Assembly (NCBI GenBank): GCA_947492475.1
Contig: CANLNM010000002.1
Coordinates: 1-64,000 of the forward strand
Reading direction: 5' to 3'
Length of the DNA: 64,000 nt
From: an uncultured Paracoccaceae bacterium
Lineage (GTDB): Bacteria; Pseudomonadota; Alphaproteobacteria; Rhodobacterales; Rhodobacteraceae
Numbering within the stretch: the first letter of the stretch is position 1; the number at the start of each line of letters is the position of its first letter. This document shows positions 54,270-63,994 of the stretch, in pieces. The notes under the pieces are model-generated. The model had not been told where the DNA came from. It did no database searches and was given only the letters and a program-made list of their open reading frames with translations. The translations under genes and the position numbers were made by a program.

Positions 54270-54826
54270 AGGCCAAGATAGCGATAGGAGCCATCGTCAT
54301 GTCTGCCGTGTTTGCAGGTGTCTTTTTGTACTACCTTCAGGTCTATGCCTATTACAAAGAGGTATCCGCGCCTCAGGTTGGAAATGTGCAACTCACTTCG
54401 CTGATCACCGGCGAACCAGAAGAGATAATGTTCGAAAACTTCAAGGCGATCGACAGCGACTCTTCTCCAATCCGGTATCGGGCATGTTTTGATATCCCGA
54501 TGTCGCAGGCCGCGTTGACCGAAGAATTCCTGACCTACGAGGCTGCAGAACCCAATCATGCTCCGGATTGGTTTGACTGTTTTGATGCGGCTGAAATTGG
54601 CGCGTTTTTGGAAACCGGGGATGCAATCGCGTTTCTGGGGCAGGAAAATATCAAATACGGCATTGATCGCATTGTTGCGGTGATGCCTGATGGCCGGGCG
54701 TTTTCCTGGCATCAGATCAATACATGCGGCGAAGTGGTTTTTGACGGCCAGCCCGCACCCGAAAATTGCCCGACGCCCCCTGATGCGTCGCAGCTTGAAA
54801 CTGCTCTGCCCGAAGAGGGGAACTAA
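54266..54826 (+). CDS. Membrane-anchored protein of unknown function between glyQ and glyS
   Basis: 186 residues: one N-terminal membrane helix (about 5-25), then a soluble, mostly acidic domain with four Cys (RACFD, WFDCFD, INTCGE, ENCPTP) that may pair. No known domain is recognised; a conserved protein occurs at this place in related genomes as far as recalled. It overlaps glyQ by ATGA and glyS follows directly, so all three come from one mRNA, which is odd for a membrane protein and hints at a housekeeping role. Confidence 0.72.
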   Translation: MKAKIAIGAIVMSAVFAGVFLYYLQVYAYYKEVSAPQVGNVQLTSLITGEPEEIMFENFKAIDSDSSPIRYRACFDIPMSQAALTEEFLTYEAAEPNHAPDWFDCFDAAEIGAFLETGDAIAFLGQENIKYGIDRIVAVMPDGRAFSWHQINTCGEVVFDGQPAPENCPTPPDASQLETALPEEGN

Positions 54827-57058
54827 ATGCCGGATCTTCTGATTGAACTGTTTTCCGAAGAAATTCCCGCCCGTATGCAGGCCAAGGCCGCCGCGGATCT
54901 GAAAAAGCTGATCACAGATGGCTTGGTCGAGGCTGGCCTGACATATGCCTCTGCGGCCAGTTTTTCGACACCACGCCGTTTGACCCTGACTATCGAAGGT
55001 CTGAGCAGCGAAAGCCCGGATACACGCGAAGAGCGCAAAGGCCCCAAAGTCGGTGCACCAGACAAGGCATTGGAAGGCTTTCTTCGGGGGGCGGGTGTGC
55101 AAAAATCCGACCTTGTGGCGCGTGAAACGCCCAAAGGCGAAGTGTATTTTGCAATAATCGAACATAAAGGCCGACCCGCCGCGGACATAATCGCAGATGT
55201 TCTAGAAGCAACAATCCGCAACTTCCCTTGGCCAAAATCCATGCGCTGGGGGGCTGGTGCGTTGCGTTGGGTGCGACCGCTGCATTCGATCCTGTGCATT
55301 TTGACCGACGATACCGGCGCAAAAGTTGTTCCGATGGACGTGGATGGGATTGTTTCTGGCGACACCACGATGGGGCATCGTTTTCTATCTGAGGGCGCAA
55401 TTCGTGTCACGTCATTCGATGATTACGAAGTAAAGTTAAAGCAGGCCAAGGTGGTGTTGCGCGCAGATGAACGCGCCGACGCAATTTGGCAGGATGCGTC
55501 CAATCAGGCTTTTGCGGTTGGGCTGGAACTGGTCGAAGACAAAGCTCTGCTGGCCGAAGTCGCTGGGCTGGTTGAATGGCCGGTCGTTCTGATGGGCGAA
55601 ATTGGCGCCGATTTTCTGGCATTGCCACCAGAAGTTCTGACAACTTCGATGAAAGAACACCAAAAATTCTTTTCAGTTCGGGACCCAAAATCAGGCCAGA
55701 TCGTGCGATTTGTTACGGTTGCGAATGTTGAAACCTCTGACAATGGCGCCACTATTTTGGCCGGGAACCAAAAGGTTCTGGCGGCCCGTCTGGCGGATGC
55801 AAAATTCTTTTGGCAGAATGACTTACGTGTGGCAGAACAGGGCGCGCAGGGCTGGATCGACAGCCTTGAAAATGTGACCTTCCACAATCAATTGGGCAGT
55901 CAGGCCGCACGGATTGACCGTATTGCCGGGCTTGCGCAATCGCTGGCGCCGATTGCGGGTGCCGATGCAGATATTGCCGGACAGGCGGCGCGTTGGGCCA
56001 AGGTCGATCTGAGCTCTGAAATGGTTTATGAATTCCCTGAGCTACAGGGGCTGATGGGCCGTTATTACGCCGGTCCGGCGGGGCATAACGACGATATCGC
56101 TGCGGCGGCACAGGAACATTACCAGCCCCTTGGCCCATCCGATGACGTGCCCACCGCGCCGGTATCCGTCAGCGTTGCATTGGCCGACAAACTGGACACG
56201 TTGACCGGGTTCTGGATCATCGATGAAAAGCCCACTGGCTCAAAGGATCCTTATGCGCTGCGCCGTGCGGCTCTTGGGGTTATCCGTTTGATTTTGGACA
56301 ATAAACTTCGTCTGCGTTTGGATCATTTCTTTGATCTTCAATTGCTCAAACACAAGATTGAGTTGAACCGCACCACCGCGAGTGCCCAAGACATTCTGGT
56401 GCTCGAAGATATCGCAACGGAAATCGCCAAACATGGTGTTTTCGGAGCGGCCTATCGCAGTGTCATTGATGCGCTGGACCGTCCTGAGGGCGACTTTGTT
56501 GAACTGGTGCAAAAGAAGGTGCCAGATGCCTCTGTCAGTTTGCTTGGCTTCTTTCATGATCGGTTGAAACAGCATTTGCGCGACGAAGGCATCCGGCATG
56601 ATGTGATCGACGCCTGTTTGGCGATGCCGGGCAATGATGATTTGCTGTTGTTGGTGAACCGAGCGTCAGCGTTGTCCGCGGTTCTGGCCACGGATGATGG
56701 GGAAAACCTGTTGCAGGGCTATAAACGCGCCAACAACATCCTGACCCAAGCCGAAGAAAAGGATGGTGTCGAATATTCCTACGGTGCGGACGTGAAATAT
56801 GCCGAAGATGACAGCGAAAAGGCCCTGTTTGCAGCGCTGGATCAGGCCGAAGCCACGATCGCCCCAGCCCTGGAAACTGAGGATTTTGGTCAAGCCATGG
56901 CAGCAATGGCCAGCTTGCGCGCGCCGATTGATGCGTTTTTTGAGGCGGTTCAGGTCAATGCAGAAAGCCAGATATTGCGTCGCAACCGGCTGAATTTGCT
57001 GAGCCGTATCCGGGGGACCTGTTTGTCGGTCGCTGATTTAAACCGAATCGAAGGCTGA
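54827..57058 (+). CDS. glyS: Glycyl-tRNA synthetase beta subunit
   Basis: 743 residues. The start MPDLLIELFSEEIPARMQAKA is the family signature, and MRWGAGALRWVRPLHSI, VEWPVVLMGEIGADFLALP, KEHQKFFSV and the C-terminal anticodon-binding domain (about 590-740, ending ADLNRIEG) are present. It completes the alpha2-beta2 enzyme with GlyQ. It starts directly after the small membrane protein. Confidence 0.97.
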   Translation: MPDLLIELFSEEIPARMQAKAAADLKKLITDGLVEAGLTYASAASFSTPRRLTLTIEGLSSESPDTREERKGPKVGAPDKALEGFLRGAGVQKSDLVARETPKGEVYFAIIEHKGRPAADIIADVLEATIRNFPWPKSMRWGAGALRWVRPLHSILCILTDDTGAKVVPMDVDGIVSGDTTMGHRFLSEGAIRVTSFDDYEVKLKQAKVVLRADERADAIWQDASNQAFAVGLELVEDKALLAEVAGLVEWPVVLMGEIGADFLALPPEVLTTSMKEHQKFFSVRDPKSGQIVRFVTVANVETSDNGATILAGNQKVLAARLADAKFFWQNDLRVAEQGAQGWIDSLENVTFHNQLGSQAARIDRIAGLAQSLAPIAGADADIAGQAARWAKVDLSSEMVYEFPELQGLMGRYYAGPAGHNDDIAAAAQEHYQPLGPSDDVPTAPVSVSVALADKLDTLTGFWIIDEKPTGSKDPYALRRAALGVIRLILDNKLRLRLDHFFDLQLLKHKIELNRTTASAQDILVLEDIATEIAKHGVFGAAYRSVIDALDRPEGDFVELVQKKVPDASVSLLGFFHDRLKQHLRDEGIRHDVIDACLAMPGNDDLLLLVNRASALSAVLATDDGENLLQGYKRANNILTQAEEKDGVEYSYGADVKYAEDDSEKALFAALDQAEATIAPALETEDFGQAMAAMASLRAPIDAFFEAVQVNAESQILRRNRLNLLSRIRGTCLSVADLNRIEG

Positions 57059-57143
57059 TCATTCGCGCAAAATTAACAGTTTCTTAACAGAAACCTTGCA
57101 GCGAATCGCTGGGGCCCTATGGTGCCTCTGAAAGGATGCTGCG

Positions 57144-59693
57144 TTGCAGAATGAAATTGCATATCCCGACACGACGTTGATTACACCGTCTGTGCCGATG
57201 TCCGCCGCCATTCATGGTGGTCGTGCCAAATGCCTTCAGCGTTTGGTGCGGCTCGACTTGCCGGTACCGACAACGGTGGCCTTGTCCTTTGATGCGGTCA
57301 AAAAGATCGCCGAAGGTCTGATGCCGGATGTGACGGAAATTCTGGAACCTTTTGGGGATGCGCCGCTCTTATCTGTGCGCCCTAGCAGCCAAGACCCGGA
57401 CTGGGGGGGACCCGGTGCGATTCTGAACATCGGCATGACGGATCAGTTGCATGCGAAAATGTGCAAAACCGTCGGAGAAGCGGCCGCAACGTCCCTGTAT
57501 TTACGGTTCATTCAATCCTACGCCGTCGAAGTGGCGCATCTGGACCCGGACAGTTTTGATCTGCCCGAAACGCCAACCCACGAAGCGTTGGCATTGGCGT
57601 TAAAAGCCTATGAAGAGGAAATGGATGAGCCATTTCCACAGGATCCCGCCCGTCAGATTTCAGCGGTTTTGGCATCCATGGCACGCGCATGGGAAGGCAC
57701 AACCGCCAGATTGCTGCGCCAAGCCAGAGGGGCCCCTGCGGATGCGGGACTTGGGCTCGTGGTTCAGGCGATGGCATTGGGCGTCGGCAAAGGCGAAAGC
57801 GGATCAGGCGTCATCGAGTTTGTGAATGCAAACAATGGATTACATCAAATCACAGGGCGATATCTAAGCCAATCTCAGGGGCGCGAAGCGCTGACGGCTG
57901 AATCCGGTGCCCTATATCTGACCAAGGATCCTCGGGGGAAATCCCTCCAAGAGATCTGCCCAGAAGCCTTTGCGCAATTGCTGAAATTTGGCGGAATTTG
58001 CCGCAAAAGCCTGCGCGAAGAGATGCAGATCGAATTCACCCTCGAAGATGGCGTTCTGCGTATTTTGGACGCGGTGCTGGTTCAGCGTACGTCGCGCGCC
58101 AAGGTGCGGATCGCTGTTGCATTGGCCGAGGATGGCATCATTCCGCGCCAAGAAGCGATCATGCGCGTCGAACCTACAGCCCTGTCCGAATTGCTGCATC
58201 GTCAGGTCAACCCAGACGCGGACCGCGACCTGATTGTGCGCGGGATTGCTGCGTCGCCCGGTGCGGCCACAGGGCGGCTGGTATTTACCGCCAATGACGC
58301 GCAGGCTTCGGCGGCGCGGGGCGAAGCCTGTGTGCTGGTGCGCCGTGAAACCACCCCCGAAGACATCCGTGGCATGCATGTCGCCCAAGCGGTTCTGACG
58401 TTGCGCGGCGGCGTGACCAGCCATGCGGCGGTGATTGGTCGCGGCATTGGTGTTCCCTGTGTTGTGGGCGCCTCTGATTTGGTGATTGATCGCAAAGCCA
58501 AGCAAATCGTCGCCCCGGATGGGCGCCGTTTTTCCGAAGGCGACACCGTCACAGTGGATGGCACCAGCGGTGATGTTCTGGCTGGGGAACCCCCGATGCT
58601 AGAGGCGGCATTGGACGGTGCGTTTAAAACGTTGCTCGATTGGGCGGATGATTATCGCGACATCGGTGTGCGCGCCAATGCCGATACGCCCGCAGATGCC
58701 CAGACGGCGCGCAACTTTGCGGCGCAGGGAATTGGGCTGTGTCGGACTGAACATATGTTCTTTGAACCGGGGCGTATGGCGGTGATGCGTGAAATGATTT
58801 TCGCCGACAGCCCAGAGGATCGCCGTGCTGTTCTGGATCGGCTGCTGCCGATGCAGCGTGCTGATTTCATTGAGTTGTTCGAAATCATGCAGGGCCAACC
58901 CGTCTGTATCCGGCTGTTTGATCCGCCGCTGCACGAATTCCTACCCTTTGACAAATCGGGGATGCGCGAACTGGCCGATGCGCTGGGCCTAACCATGAGC
59001 GACATTCAGTCCCGCGTCGAAGCGCTAGAAGAATACAACCCCATGTTGGGGATGCGCGGCGTGCGTTTGGGGGTTACGATCCCCGAAATCTACGAAATGC
59101 AGGCCCGCGCGATTTTCGAAGCCACAATCGAAGCCAGCCGAAACGGCGCCCCGGTGGTGCCCGAGGTGATGATTCCCTTGGTCAGTGCGATGAAAGAGGT
59201 CGAGTTGGTCAAAACCAATATCGACGGCATCGCGGCCAGTGTCGCCAACGAAACCGGAGAGGCGTTTGATTATCGGTTAGGGGTGATGGTTGAAACGCCA
59301 CGCGCGGCATTGCGGGCAAATGACATTGCGGAACATTCGGCGTTTTTATCGTTTGGTACTAATGACTTAACTCAAATGACCTATGGGTTGTCACGCGACG
59401 ATGCGGGGCGGTTTATGTCGGTCTATGTGCAGCAGGGCGTCTACGAAGAGGACCCGTTCCACACATTGGACGTCGAAGGCGTCGGGGAATTGCTGTCGAT
59501 TGGCGCTGAACGTGCGCGCGAATCTGTGCCTGACATTACATTGTCGATCTGTGGCGAACATGGCGGAAGCCGCTCTGCGATCGATTTTTGCCGCTCAAAG
59601 GGATTCGATTATGTGTCCTGTTCGCCATTCCGGGTGCCTGTTGCGCGATTATCCGCGGCGCAGCTGGCTATTCGGGATCATGCGGCAATCTAG
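57144..59693 (+). CDS. PPDK-like PEP-utilising enzyme with altered ATP-grasp
   Basis: 849 residues from a TTG start with AAGGA before it. The middle His domain (GGVTSHAAVIGRGIG, near 426) and the PEP-binding C-terminal barrel are intact: GIGLCRTEHMFF, RLFDPPLHEFLP, LSFGTNDLTQMTYGLSRDD and CGEHGG (Cys near 802). The N-terminal half resembles the PPDK nucleotide domain, but the substrate loop reads SVRPSSQDPDWGGPGAILN where PPDK has SVRSGARASMPGM, and the IEFT...LQTR site has become IEFT...LDAV (near 294-312). Phosphate transfer from ATP is thus doubtful, whereas PEP-pyruvate and His phosphorylation are plausible. It follows glyS, a linkage seen in related genomes as recalled. Confidence 0.85.
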   Translation: MQNEIAYPDTTLITPSVPMSAAIHGGRAKCLQRLVRLDLPVPTTVALSFDAVKKIAEGLMPDVTEILEPFGDAPLLSVRPSSQDPDWGGPGAILNIGMTDQLHAKMCKTVGEAAATSLYLRFIQSYAVEVAHLDPDSFDLPETPTHEALALALKAYEEEMDEPFPQDPARQISAVLASMARAWEGTTARLLRQARGAPADAGLGLVVQAMALGVGKGESGSGVIEFVNANNGLHQITGRYLSQSQGREALTAESGALYLTKDPRGKSLQEICPEAFAQLLKFGGICRKSLREEMQIEFTLEDGVLRILDAVLVQRTSRAKVRIAVALAEDGIIPRQEAIMRVEPTALSELLHRQVNPDADRDLIVRGIAASPGAATGRLVFTANDAQASAARGEACVLVRRETTPEDIRGMHVAQAVLTLRGGVTSHAAVIGRGIGVPCVVGASDLVIDRKAKQIVAPDGRRFSEGDTVTVDGTSGDVLAGEPPMLEAALDGAFKTLLDWADDYRDIGVRANADTPADAQTARNFAAQGIGLCRTEHMFFEPGRMAVMREMIFADSPEDRRAVLDRLLPMQRADFIELFEIMQGQPVCIRLFDPPLHEFLPFDKSGMRELADALGLTMSDIQSRVEALEEYNPMLGMRGVRLGVTIPEIYEMQARAIFEATIEASRNGAPVVPEVMIPLVSAMKEVELVKTNIDGIAASVANETGEAFDYRLGVMVETPRAALRANDIAEHSAFLSFGTNDLTQMTYGLSRDDAGRFMSVYVQQGVYEEDPFHTLDVEGVGELLSIGAERARESVPDITLSICGEHGGSRSAIDFCRSKGFDYVSCSPFRVPVARLSAAQLAIRDHAAI

Positions 59694-59846
59694 ATTTTGG
59701 GGCGACACAAGGGGGGAGGCCAACATCCTGTCGACGCCTCAATTTATCCGTGACATTTTCGTATCGCAAAGCCGGTTTGCGCCTCAAAGCCTATCTTTTA
59801 AGCAGATATTGCCGTAATTCGCCTTGGTCTGCATGAGGGCTTGCTC

Positions 59847-60545
59847 ATGACTTTGGTGGGATCGATGATGTTTAAACTGGTGGGAAAACGCGTTCAATTA
59901 ATGATCGCTGCGATGGCAATTTTTGGATCAACCGGCACTGTACTGGCGAATGATTTGATGGCCGCGCGGCTTGAGGCTCTGTTGGGGTCTGAACGCGAAG
60001 CCATCGAGGTGATCCCATCTGCACGCCTGAGCGCGCTGACCGCGCCGCCACCCGCATCCGCGCGCAACATCGAAACGACCGTCAGCAATTTCGCCTATGA
60101 CAACGCATTTTTGGCCACCCAGCCCGCCCCCAGTGGCAATGCCGAATGGCGCTGCCTGTCTGAGGCGCTTTATTTTGAGGCACGCGGCGAAAGTGTGCGT
60201 GGCCTGTTTGCCGTGGGCGAAGTGATCTTGAACCGGGTCGATAGCAGCCGCTACCCCAATTCGATCTGCGGGGTGATCAATCAGGGCACGGGGCGCCAAT
60301 TTGCCTGTCAGTTCACCTATACATGTGATGGCCGTCCGGAACATATCAACGAACCCGCCGCCTTTGTGCGCACAGGGCGCATTGCCCGTCTGTTGATGGA
60401 TGGGGCACCACGGGATCTGACCGAAGGCGCAACCCATTACCACACCCGCGCCGTCAGCCCGTCCTGGGCGCGTCGGTTCCCACGCACCGCGACAATTGGC
60501 GTGCATCATTTTTACCGCCAGCCGGTTCGCACGGCGTCCAACTAA
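59847..60545 (+). CDS. Cell wall hydrolase, SleB/CwlJ family
   Basis: 232 residues from the ATG at 59847 with GAGGG 7 nt upstream (TTG at 59841 also open). A signal-type hydrophobic stretch ([16 protein letters not shown]) is followed by the hydrolase domain from about residue 100: [12 protein letters not shown] with the catalytic Glu, [35 protein letters not shown] and a final [10 protein letters not shown]. These enzymes cut peptidoglycan; in Gram-negatives they act in growth or division, not spore germination. It stands alone between two operons. Confidence 0.9.
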   Translation: MTLVGSMMFKLVGKRVQLMIAAMAIFGSTGTVLANDLMAARLEALLGSEREAIEVIPSARLSALTAPPPASARNIETTVSNFAYDNAFLATQPAPSGNAEWRCLSEALYFEARGESVRGLFAVGEVILNRVDSSRYPNSICGVINQGTGRQFACQFTYTCDGRPEHINEPAAFVRTGRIARLLMDGAPRDLTEGATHYHTRAVSPSWARRFPRTATIGVHHFYRQPVRTASN

Positions 60546-60569
60546 GGCACATGACCCTTCATAGTCTCG

Positions 60570-60612
60570 GGCGGTTTTGATCCTGAAACCGCCTGTGACA
60601 TAAATTGTCACA
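60570..60612. promoter_or_regulatory. Two adjacent perfect inverted repeats before folB
   Basis: GGCGGTTT (60570-60577)/AAACCGCC (60586-60593), immediately followed by TGTGACA (60594-60600)/TGTCACA (60606-60612). The first could be a weak terminator of the SleB gene; the second has the look of a protein operator before the folB-folP-glmM operon. Spacing is wrong for a CRP site. Confidence 0.5.
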
Positions 60613-60678
60613 CCAGATTGCTTGCCCGACCAGATTTGGGCGCGTATGTGAAATCACCACTCACAAAAGGCATCTGGC

Positions 60679-61608
60679 ATGAGCAATACCACCCGCACCG
60701 CGTTTGATCCCCTGCTTGAGCGGGCCAAATCCATGGCCAGTTCGCCCGCGCCGCTGGATCGCATTTCGCTGCGGGATTATGTGGTAGAGGTCGAAATTGG
60801 CGCGTTCCAGTTAGAACGCGATGTGATGCAGCGCGTTAAATTCAACGTGGTGGTCGAAGTGGGGGCTGTGACCGATCCGCTTGAGGATGATGTGGATCGC
60901 ATTTTGTCCTATGACCGCGTGAGCGAAGCGATTGATGCCGAACTGGCTGCGGAACGTTTGAACCTGTTGGAAACATTGGCAGAAAACGTCGCGGATCGCA
61001 TTTTATTGGAACCTCAGGCGCAACGTGTTTTTGTCCGGATCGAAAAGGTGGATCGCGGGCCTTATGCGCTGGGGGTGGAAATTGTGCGTGACCGGGGGCA
61101 TCTGCCAAATGTCACGTCCGCCGACCCATTGCCACGCCCGCGAATTGTGTCCCTGTCTCATGCCGCCATTGCGGCTGGGTATTTGCCCAATTGGATAGAT
61201 CAGTTGACTGCCAGCGACGACACGGCCTTGATCCTGATCGCGGGGCCGGTGGCCCAAAACCAGCCGCAGGTGTCCAATGAAACCTCGCAAAAACGTATTG
61301 ATCTGCTGGCTTATGACGTCAATGCTTGGGTGATTGCCGCGCAGGACGACAGATGCAAGGTGGTCGATAGCCGAACGGAGCTTGATTGGGCGATGCGCAA
61401 CGGGCAAATCAGCGTTTGGGCCCCGTCCAAGATGGTTCTGGATGCGGTGGATGGCCCCGGCGACGTGCGCGATACAGATGCGATCACCGCTTGGTTTGTT
61501 GATCTGATGGGCGCCAGCGCATTGATTTCAATCGGCAATCCCAATCTGACGTTGAAGGATGAAACCACCCCGAAAATATCCCACCCCGTGCAAAAGGTGC
61601 TGTCATGA
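60679..61608 (+). CDS. folB: Dihydroneopterin aldolase with extra C-terminal domain
   Basis: 309 residues, over twice the usual FolB (about 120). Residues 23-140 are the FolB tunnelling-fold domain: RISLRDYVVEVEIGAFQLERD, ILSYDRVSEAID, RLNLLETLAENVADRIL and VRIEKVDRGPYA. The enzyme splits dihydroneopterin into hydroxymethyldihydropterin and glycolaldehyde. The remaining 165 residues contain ALILIAGPVAQNQ and DTDAITAWFVDLMGASALISIG, which resemble the C-terminal half of amino-acid-kinase-fold proteins (SDSxAAWLAxxLGA). Its stop overlaps folP by ATGA, so it belongs to the folate operon. Confidence 0.9.
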   Translation: MSNTTRTAFDPLLERAKSMASSPAPLDRISLRDYVVEVEIGAFQLERDVMQRVKFNVVVEVGAVTDPLEDDVDRILSYDRVSEAIDAELAAERLNLLETLAENVADRILLEPQAQRVFVRIEKVDRGPYALGVEIVRDRGHLPNVTSADPLPRPRIVSLSHAAIAAGYLPNWIDQLTASDDTALILIAGPVAQNQPQVSNETSQKRIDLLAYDVNAWVIAAQDDRCKVVDSRTELDWAMRNGQISVWAPSKMVLDAVDGPGDVRDTDAITAWFVDLMGASALISIGNPNLTLKDETTPKISHPVQKVLS

Positions 61609-62642
61609 CCCAACCCAGCGCGACATTGACCTATCCATTGGCCATTGCGTCGACCGGATCGGTGGGGGGCGGAGCGGATCAGAGCTTGGCCGGGAATTCC
61701 TATGTTGGGTTTGACATGGTCACCGATCTGGCGGGCGATCCAGATGAATTGTTTTTACCAGAGGATCTGAGCGCGGACCTTTTGACTAAACTAACGCAGC
61801 CGCGTGCCGATATCTGTGGGCTATCCATGGATCGCCCGCGGATCATGGGGATTTTGAACGTAACCCCCGACAGCTTTTCTGACGGGGGGGATCACGATGA
61901 TCTAAGCGATGCAATTGCCCGCGCGCAGGATTTGTCGCGCCATGCGGACATCATTGATATTGGTGGTGAATCCACTCGTCCCGGTGCAAAAACTGTTGAT
62001 ACCAAAGAAGAAATTCAACGCACCGCCCCAGTGATCCGTGCCATTCGCAACGCTGGGATCACCACGCCGATTTCAATCGATACCCGCAAAGCCGACGTTG
62101 CGCAGGCCGCATTGGATGCAGGCGCGGACATGATCAATGACGTGTCGGCCCTAAGCTTTGATCCGGAAATCGGACGGGTTGCGGCGCGTGCGGATGTACC
62201 GATCTGTTTGATGCATGCCCAGGGAGACCCGGCAACAATGCAGGAAAACCCTCATTATTCCAATGTTGTAACCGATGTTTACGACTATCTCGGCGCGCGT
62301 ATCAACGCCGCGCTTGAGATGGGGATCAAACCCAAACGGATCATCACCGATCCGGGCATCGGGTTTGGTAAGACGGTGCAACATAACTTGAATCTGCTTC
62401 GGCATTTATCCCTGTATCATGCGCTTGGATGCCCAATCCTGCTAGGCGCGTCGCGAAAACGGTTCATCGGAACCCTATCACAGACGCCAGATGCCAAAGA
62501 TCGGATGCCGGGGTCGGTGGCTGTTGCTCTTTTTGCAGCACGCCAAGGCGCGCAGATTTTGCGCGTTCATGATACAACAGAAACCAGACAGGCTTTGACG
62601 CTTGAACTGGCCATAAACGCGGACAAGAACGAGGACGAGTAA
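61605..62642 (+). CDS. folP: Dihydropteroate synthase
   Basis: 345 residues, with an N-terminal extension of about 75 residues before the TIM barrel. Signatures are [61 protein letters not shown] and [13 protein letters not shown]. It joins hydroxymethyldihydropterin pyrophosphate to p-aminobenzoate, the step blocked by sulfonamides. It overlaps folB by ATGA and shares a base with glmM. folK is not adjacent. Confidence 0.96.
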   Translation: MTQPSATLTYPLAIASTGSVGGGADQSLAGNSYVGFDMVTDLAGDPDELFLPEDLSADLLTKLTQPRADICGLSMDRPRIMGILNVTPDSFSDGGDHDDLSDAIARAQDLSRHADIIDIGGESTRPGAKTVDTKEEIQRTAPVIRAIRNAGITTPISIDTRKADVAQAALDAGADMINDVSALSFDPEIGRVAARADVPICLMHAQGDPATMQENPHYSNVVTDVYDYLGARINAALEMGIKPKRIITDPGIGFGKTVQHNLNLLRHLSLYHALGCPILLGASRKRFIGTLSQTPDAKDRMPGSVAVALFAARQGAQILRVHDTTETRQALTLELAINADKNEDE

Positions 62643-63994
62643 TGCGCAAATTTTTTGGAACAGATGGCGTGCGTGGACGGGCCAATACCTATCCTATGAC
62701 AGCGGATTTGGCGCTGAAATTGGGGGCCGCGGCGGGGCGCTATTTCCGCAATGACGGATCCAACGGTCACCGGGTTGTGATCGGCAAAGACACGCGATTG
62801 TCGGGGTATATGTTTGAAAACGCGCTGACCGCCGGGTTGACCAGCACCGGCATGAACGTGCTGCTGCTGGGGCCGGTTCCGACGCCGGCAGTTGGGTTAT
62901 TGACCACATCAATGCGGGCCGATCTGGGCATCATGATTTCCGCCAGCCACAACCCGCATTACGACAACGGGATCAAATTTTTTGGCCCCGACGGGTTCAA
63001 ATTATCTGACGAAGCCGAAGAAGACATCGAAGCCATTTTGGAAACTGAAATCGATCCGGCGCAGGCCATGAATATCGGCCGGGCCAAGCGGATTGATGAT
63101 GGACGGTTTCGCTATGCTGAACGGGTGAAATCCACCTTTCCGGGCACAAAACGGCTGGATGGGTTAAAGGTTGTGATCGATTGCGCCAATGGCGCGGCCT
63201 ACAAAGTGGCCCCCGAAGTTCTGTGGGAACTGGGCGCAGAGGTCATTCCCGTCGGGACCAACCCAAACGGTTATAATATCAACGAAAATTGTGGCTCAAC
63301 CAGCCCTCAGACCGCCGCCGAAGCGATCGTAAGCCACGGGGCGGATGTGGGGATTTGTCTGGATGGTGACGCCGATCGTGTGATGATTTTGGACGAAAAC
63401 GGTCAGGTTGCCGACGGTGATCAGCTGATGGCGTTGATGGCAGGACGCTGGGCCGATCAGGGCAAATTGGCAGGCGGCACCTTGGTGGCGACGGTGATGT
63501 CCAATCTGGGGTTGGAACGGTATCTGGATGGCCGTGGGCTGCGTCTGGAACGCACCAATGTTGGCGATCGTTACGTCGTCGAAGCCATGCGCGCCGGGGG
63601 CTATAATCTGGGCGGCGAGCAATCCGGTCACATCGTGATGACCGATTATGCAACCACCGGTGATGGCCTGTTGGCAGGGCTGCAATTCCTGTCTGCGATG
63701 ATCGAAGCGGACAAACCCGCATCGGCATTGACCCGCAGCTTTGAAACCGTGCCGCAAATGTTGAAAAATGTCCGCTATGATGCCGGGGTCACGCCGCTTG
63801 ATGCCCAAAACGTCAAAGCGGCCATCGCCCAAGCAGAGGCGGATTTGATCGGCAAAGGGCGGCTTTTGATCCGCAAATCGGGCACCGAACCGTTGATCCG
63901 GGTGATGGCCGAATGCGAAGACGAAACCCTGTTGGCCCGCGTTGTTGACAGCATTGTTAGCGAAGTAGAAACCGTGGCGACGCAACTCGCTTGA
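62642..63994 (+). CDS. glmM: Phosphoglucosamine mutase
   Basis: 450 residues, start [20 protein letters not shown]. The catalytic phosphoserine is in [13 protein letters not shown], the metal loop in [11 protein letters not shown], the sugar loop in GGEQSGHIV and the phosphate loop in [14 protein letters not shown]. It converts glucosamine-6-phosphate to glucosamine-1-phosphate for UDP-GlcNAc, peptidoglycan and LPS. Its start codon begins on the last base of folP; folP-glmM order is conserved in many proteobacteria. The full gene is inside the window. Confidence 0.97.
   Translation: MRKFFGTDGVRGRANTYPMTADLALKLGAAAGRYFRNDGSNGHRVVIGKDTRLSGYMFENALTAGLTSTGMNVLLLGPVPTPAVGLLTTSMRADLGIMISASHNPHYDNGIKFFGPDGFKLSDEAEEDIEAILETEIDPAQAMNIGRAKRIDDGRFRYAERVKSTFPGTKRLDGLKVVIDCANGAAYKVAPEVLWELGAEVIPVGTNPNGYNINENCGSTSPQTAAEAIVSHGADVGICLDGDADRVMILDENGQVADGDQLMALMAGRWADQGKLAGGTLVATVMSNLGLERYLDGRGLRLERTNVGDRYVVEAMRAGGYNLGGEQSGHIVMTDYATTGDGLLAGLQFLSAMIEADKPASALTRSFETVPQMLKNVRYDAGVTPLDAQNVKAAIAQAEADLIGKGRLLIRKSGTEPLIRVMAECEDETLLARVVDSIVSEVETVATQLA

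Noticed and set aside
57144-59693. Annotating the gene plainly as pyruvate phosphate dikinase
   Set aside because: Key ATP-side residues of PPDK are not found where expected, so the standard reaction cannot be asserted.
60594-60612. CRP-type site TGTGA...TCACA
   Set aside because: The half-sites are 9 bp apart instead of 6, so a standard CRP dimer would not fit; kept only as an unassigned palindrome.
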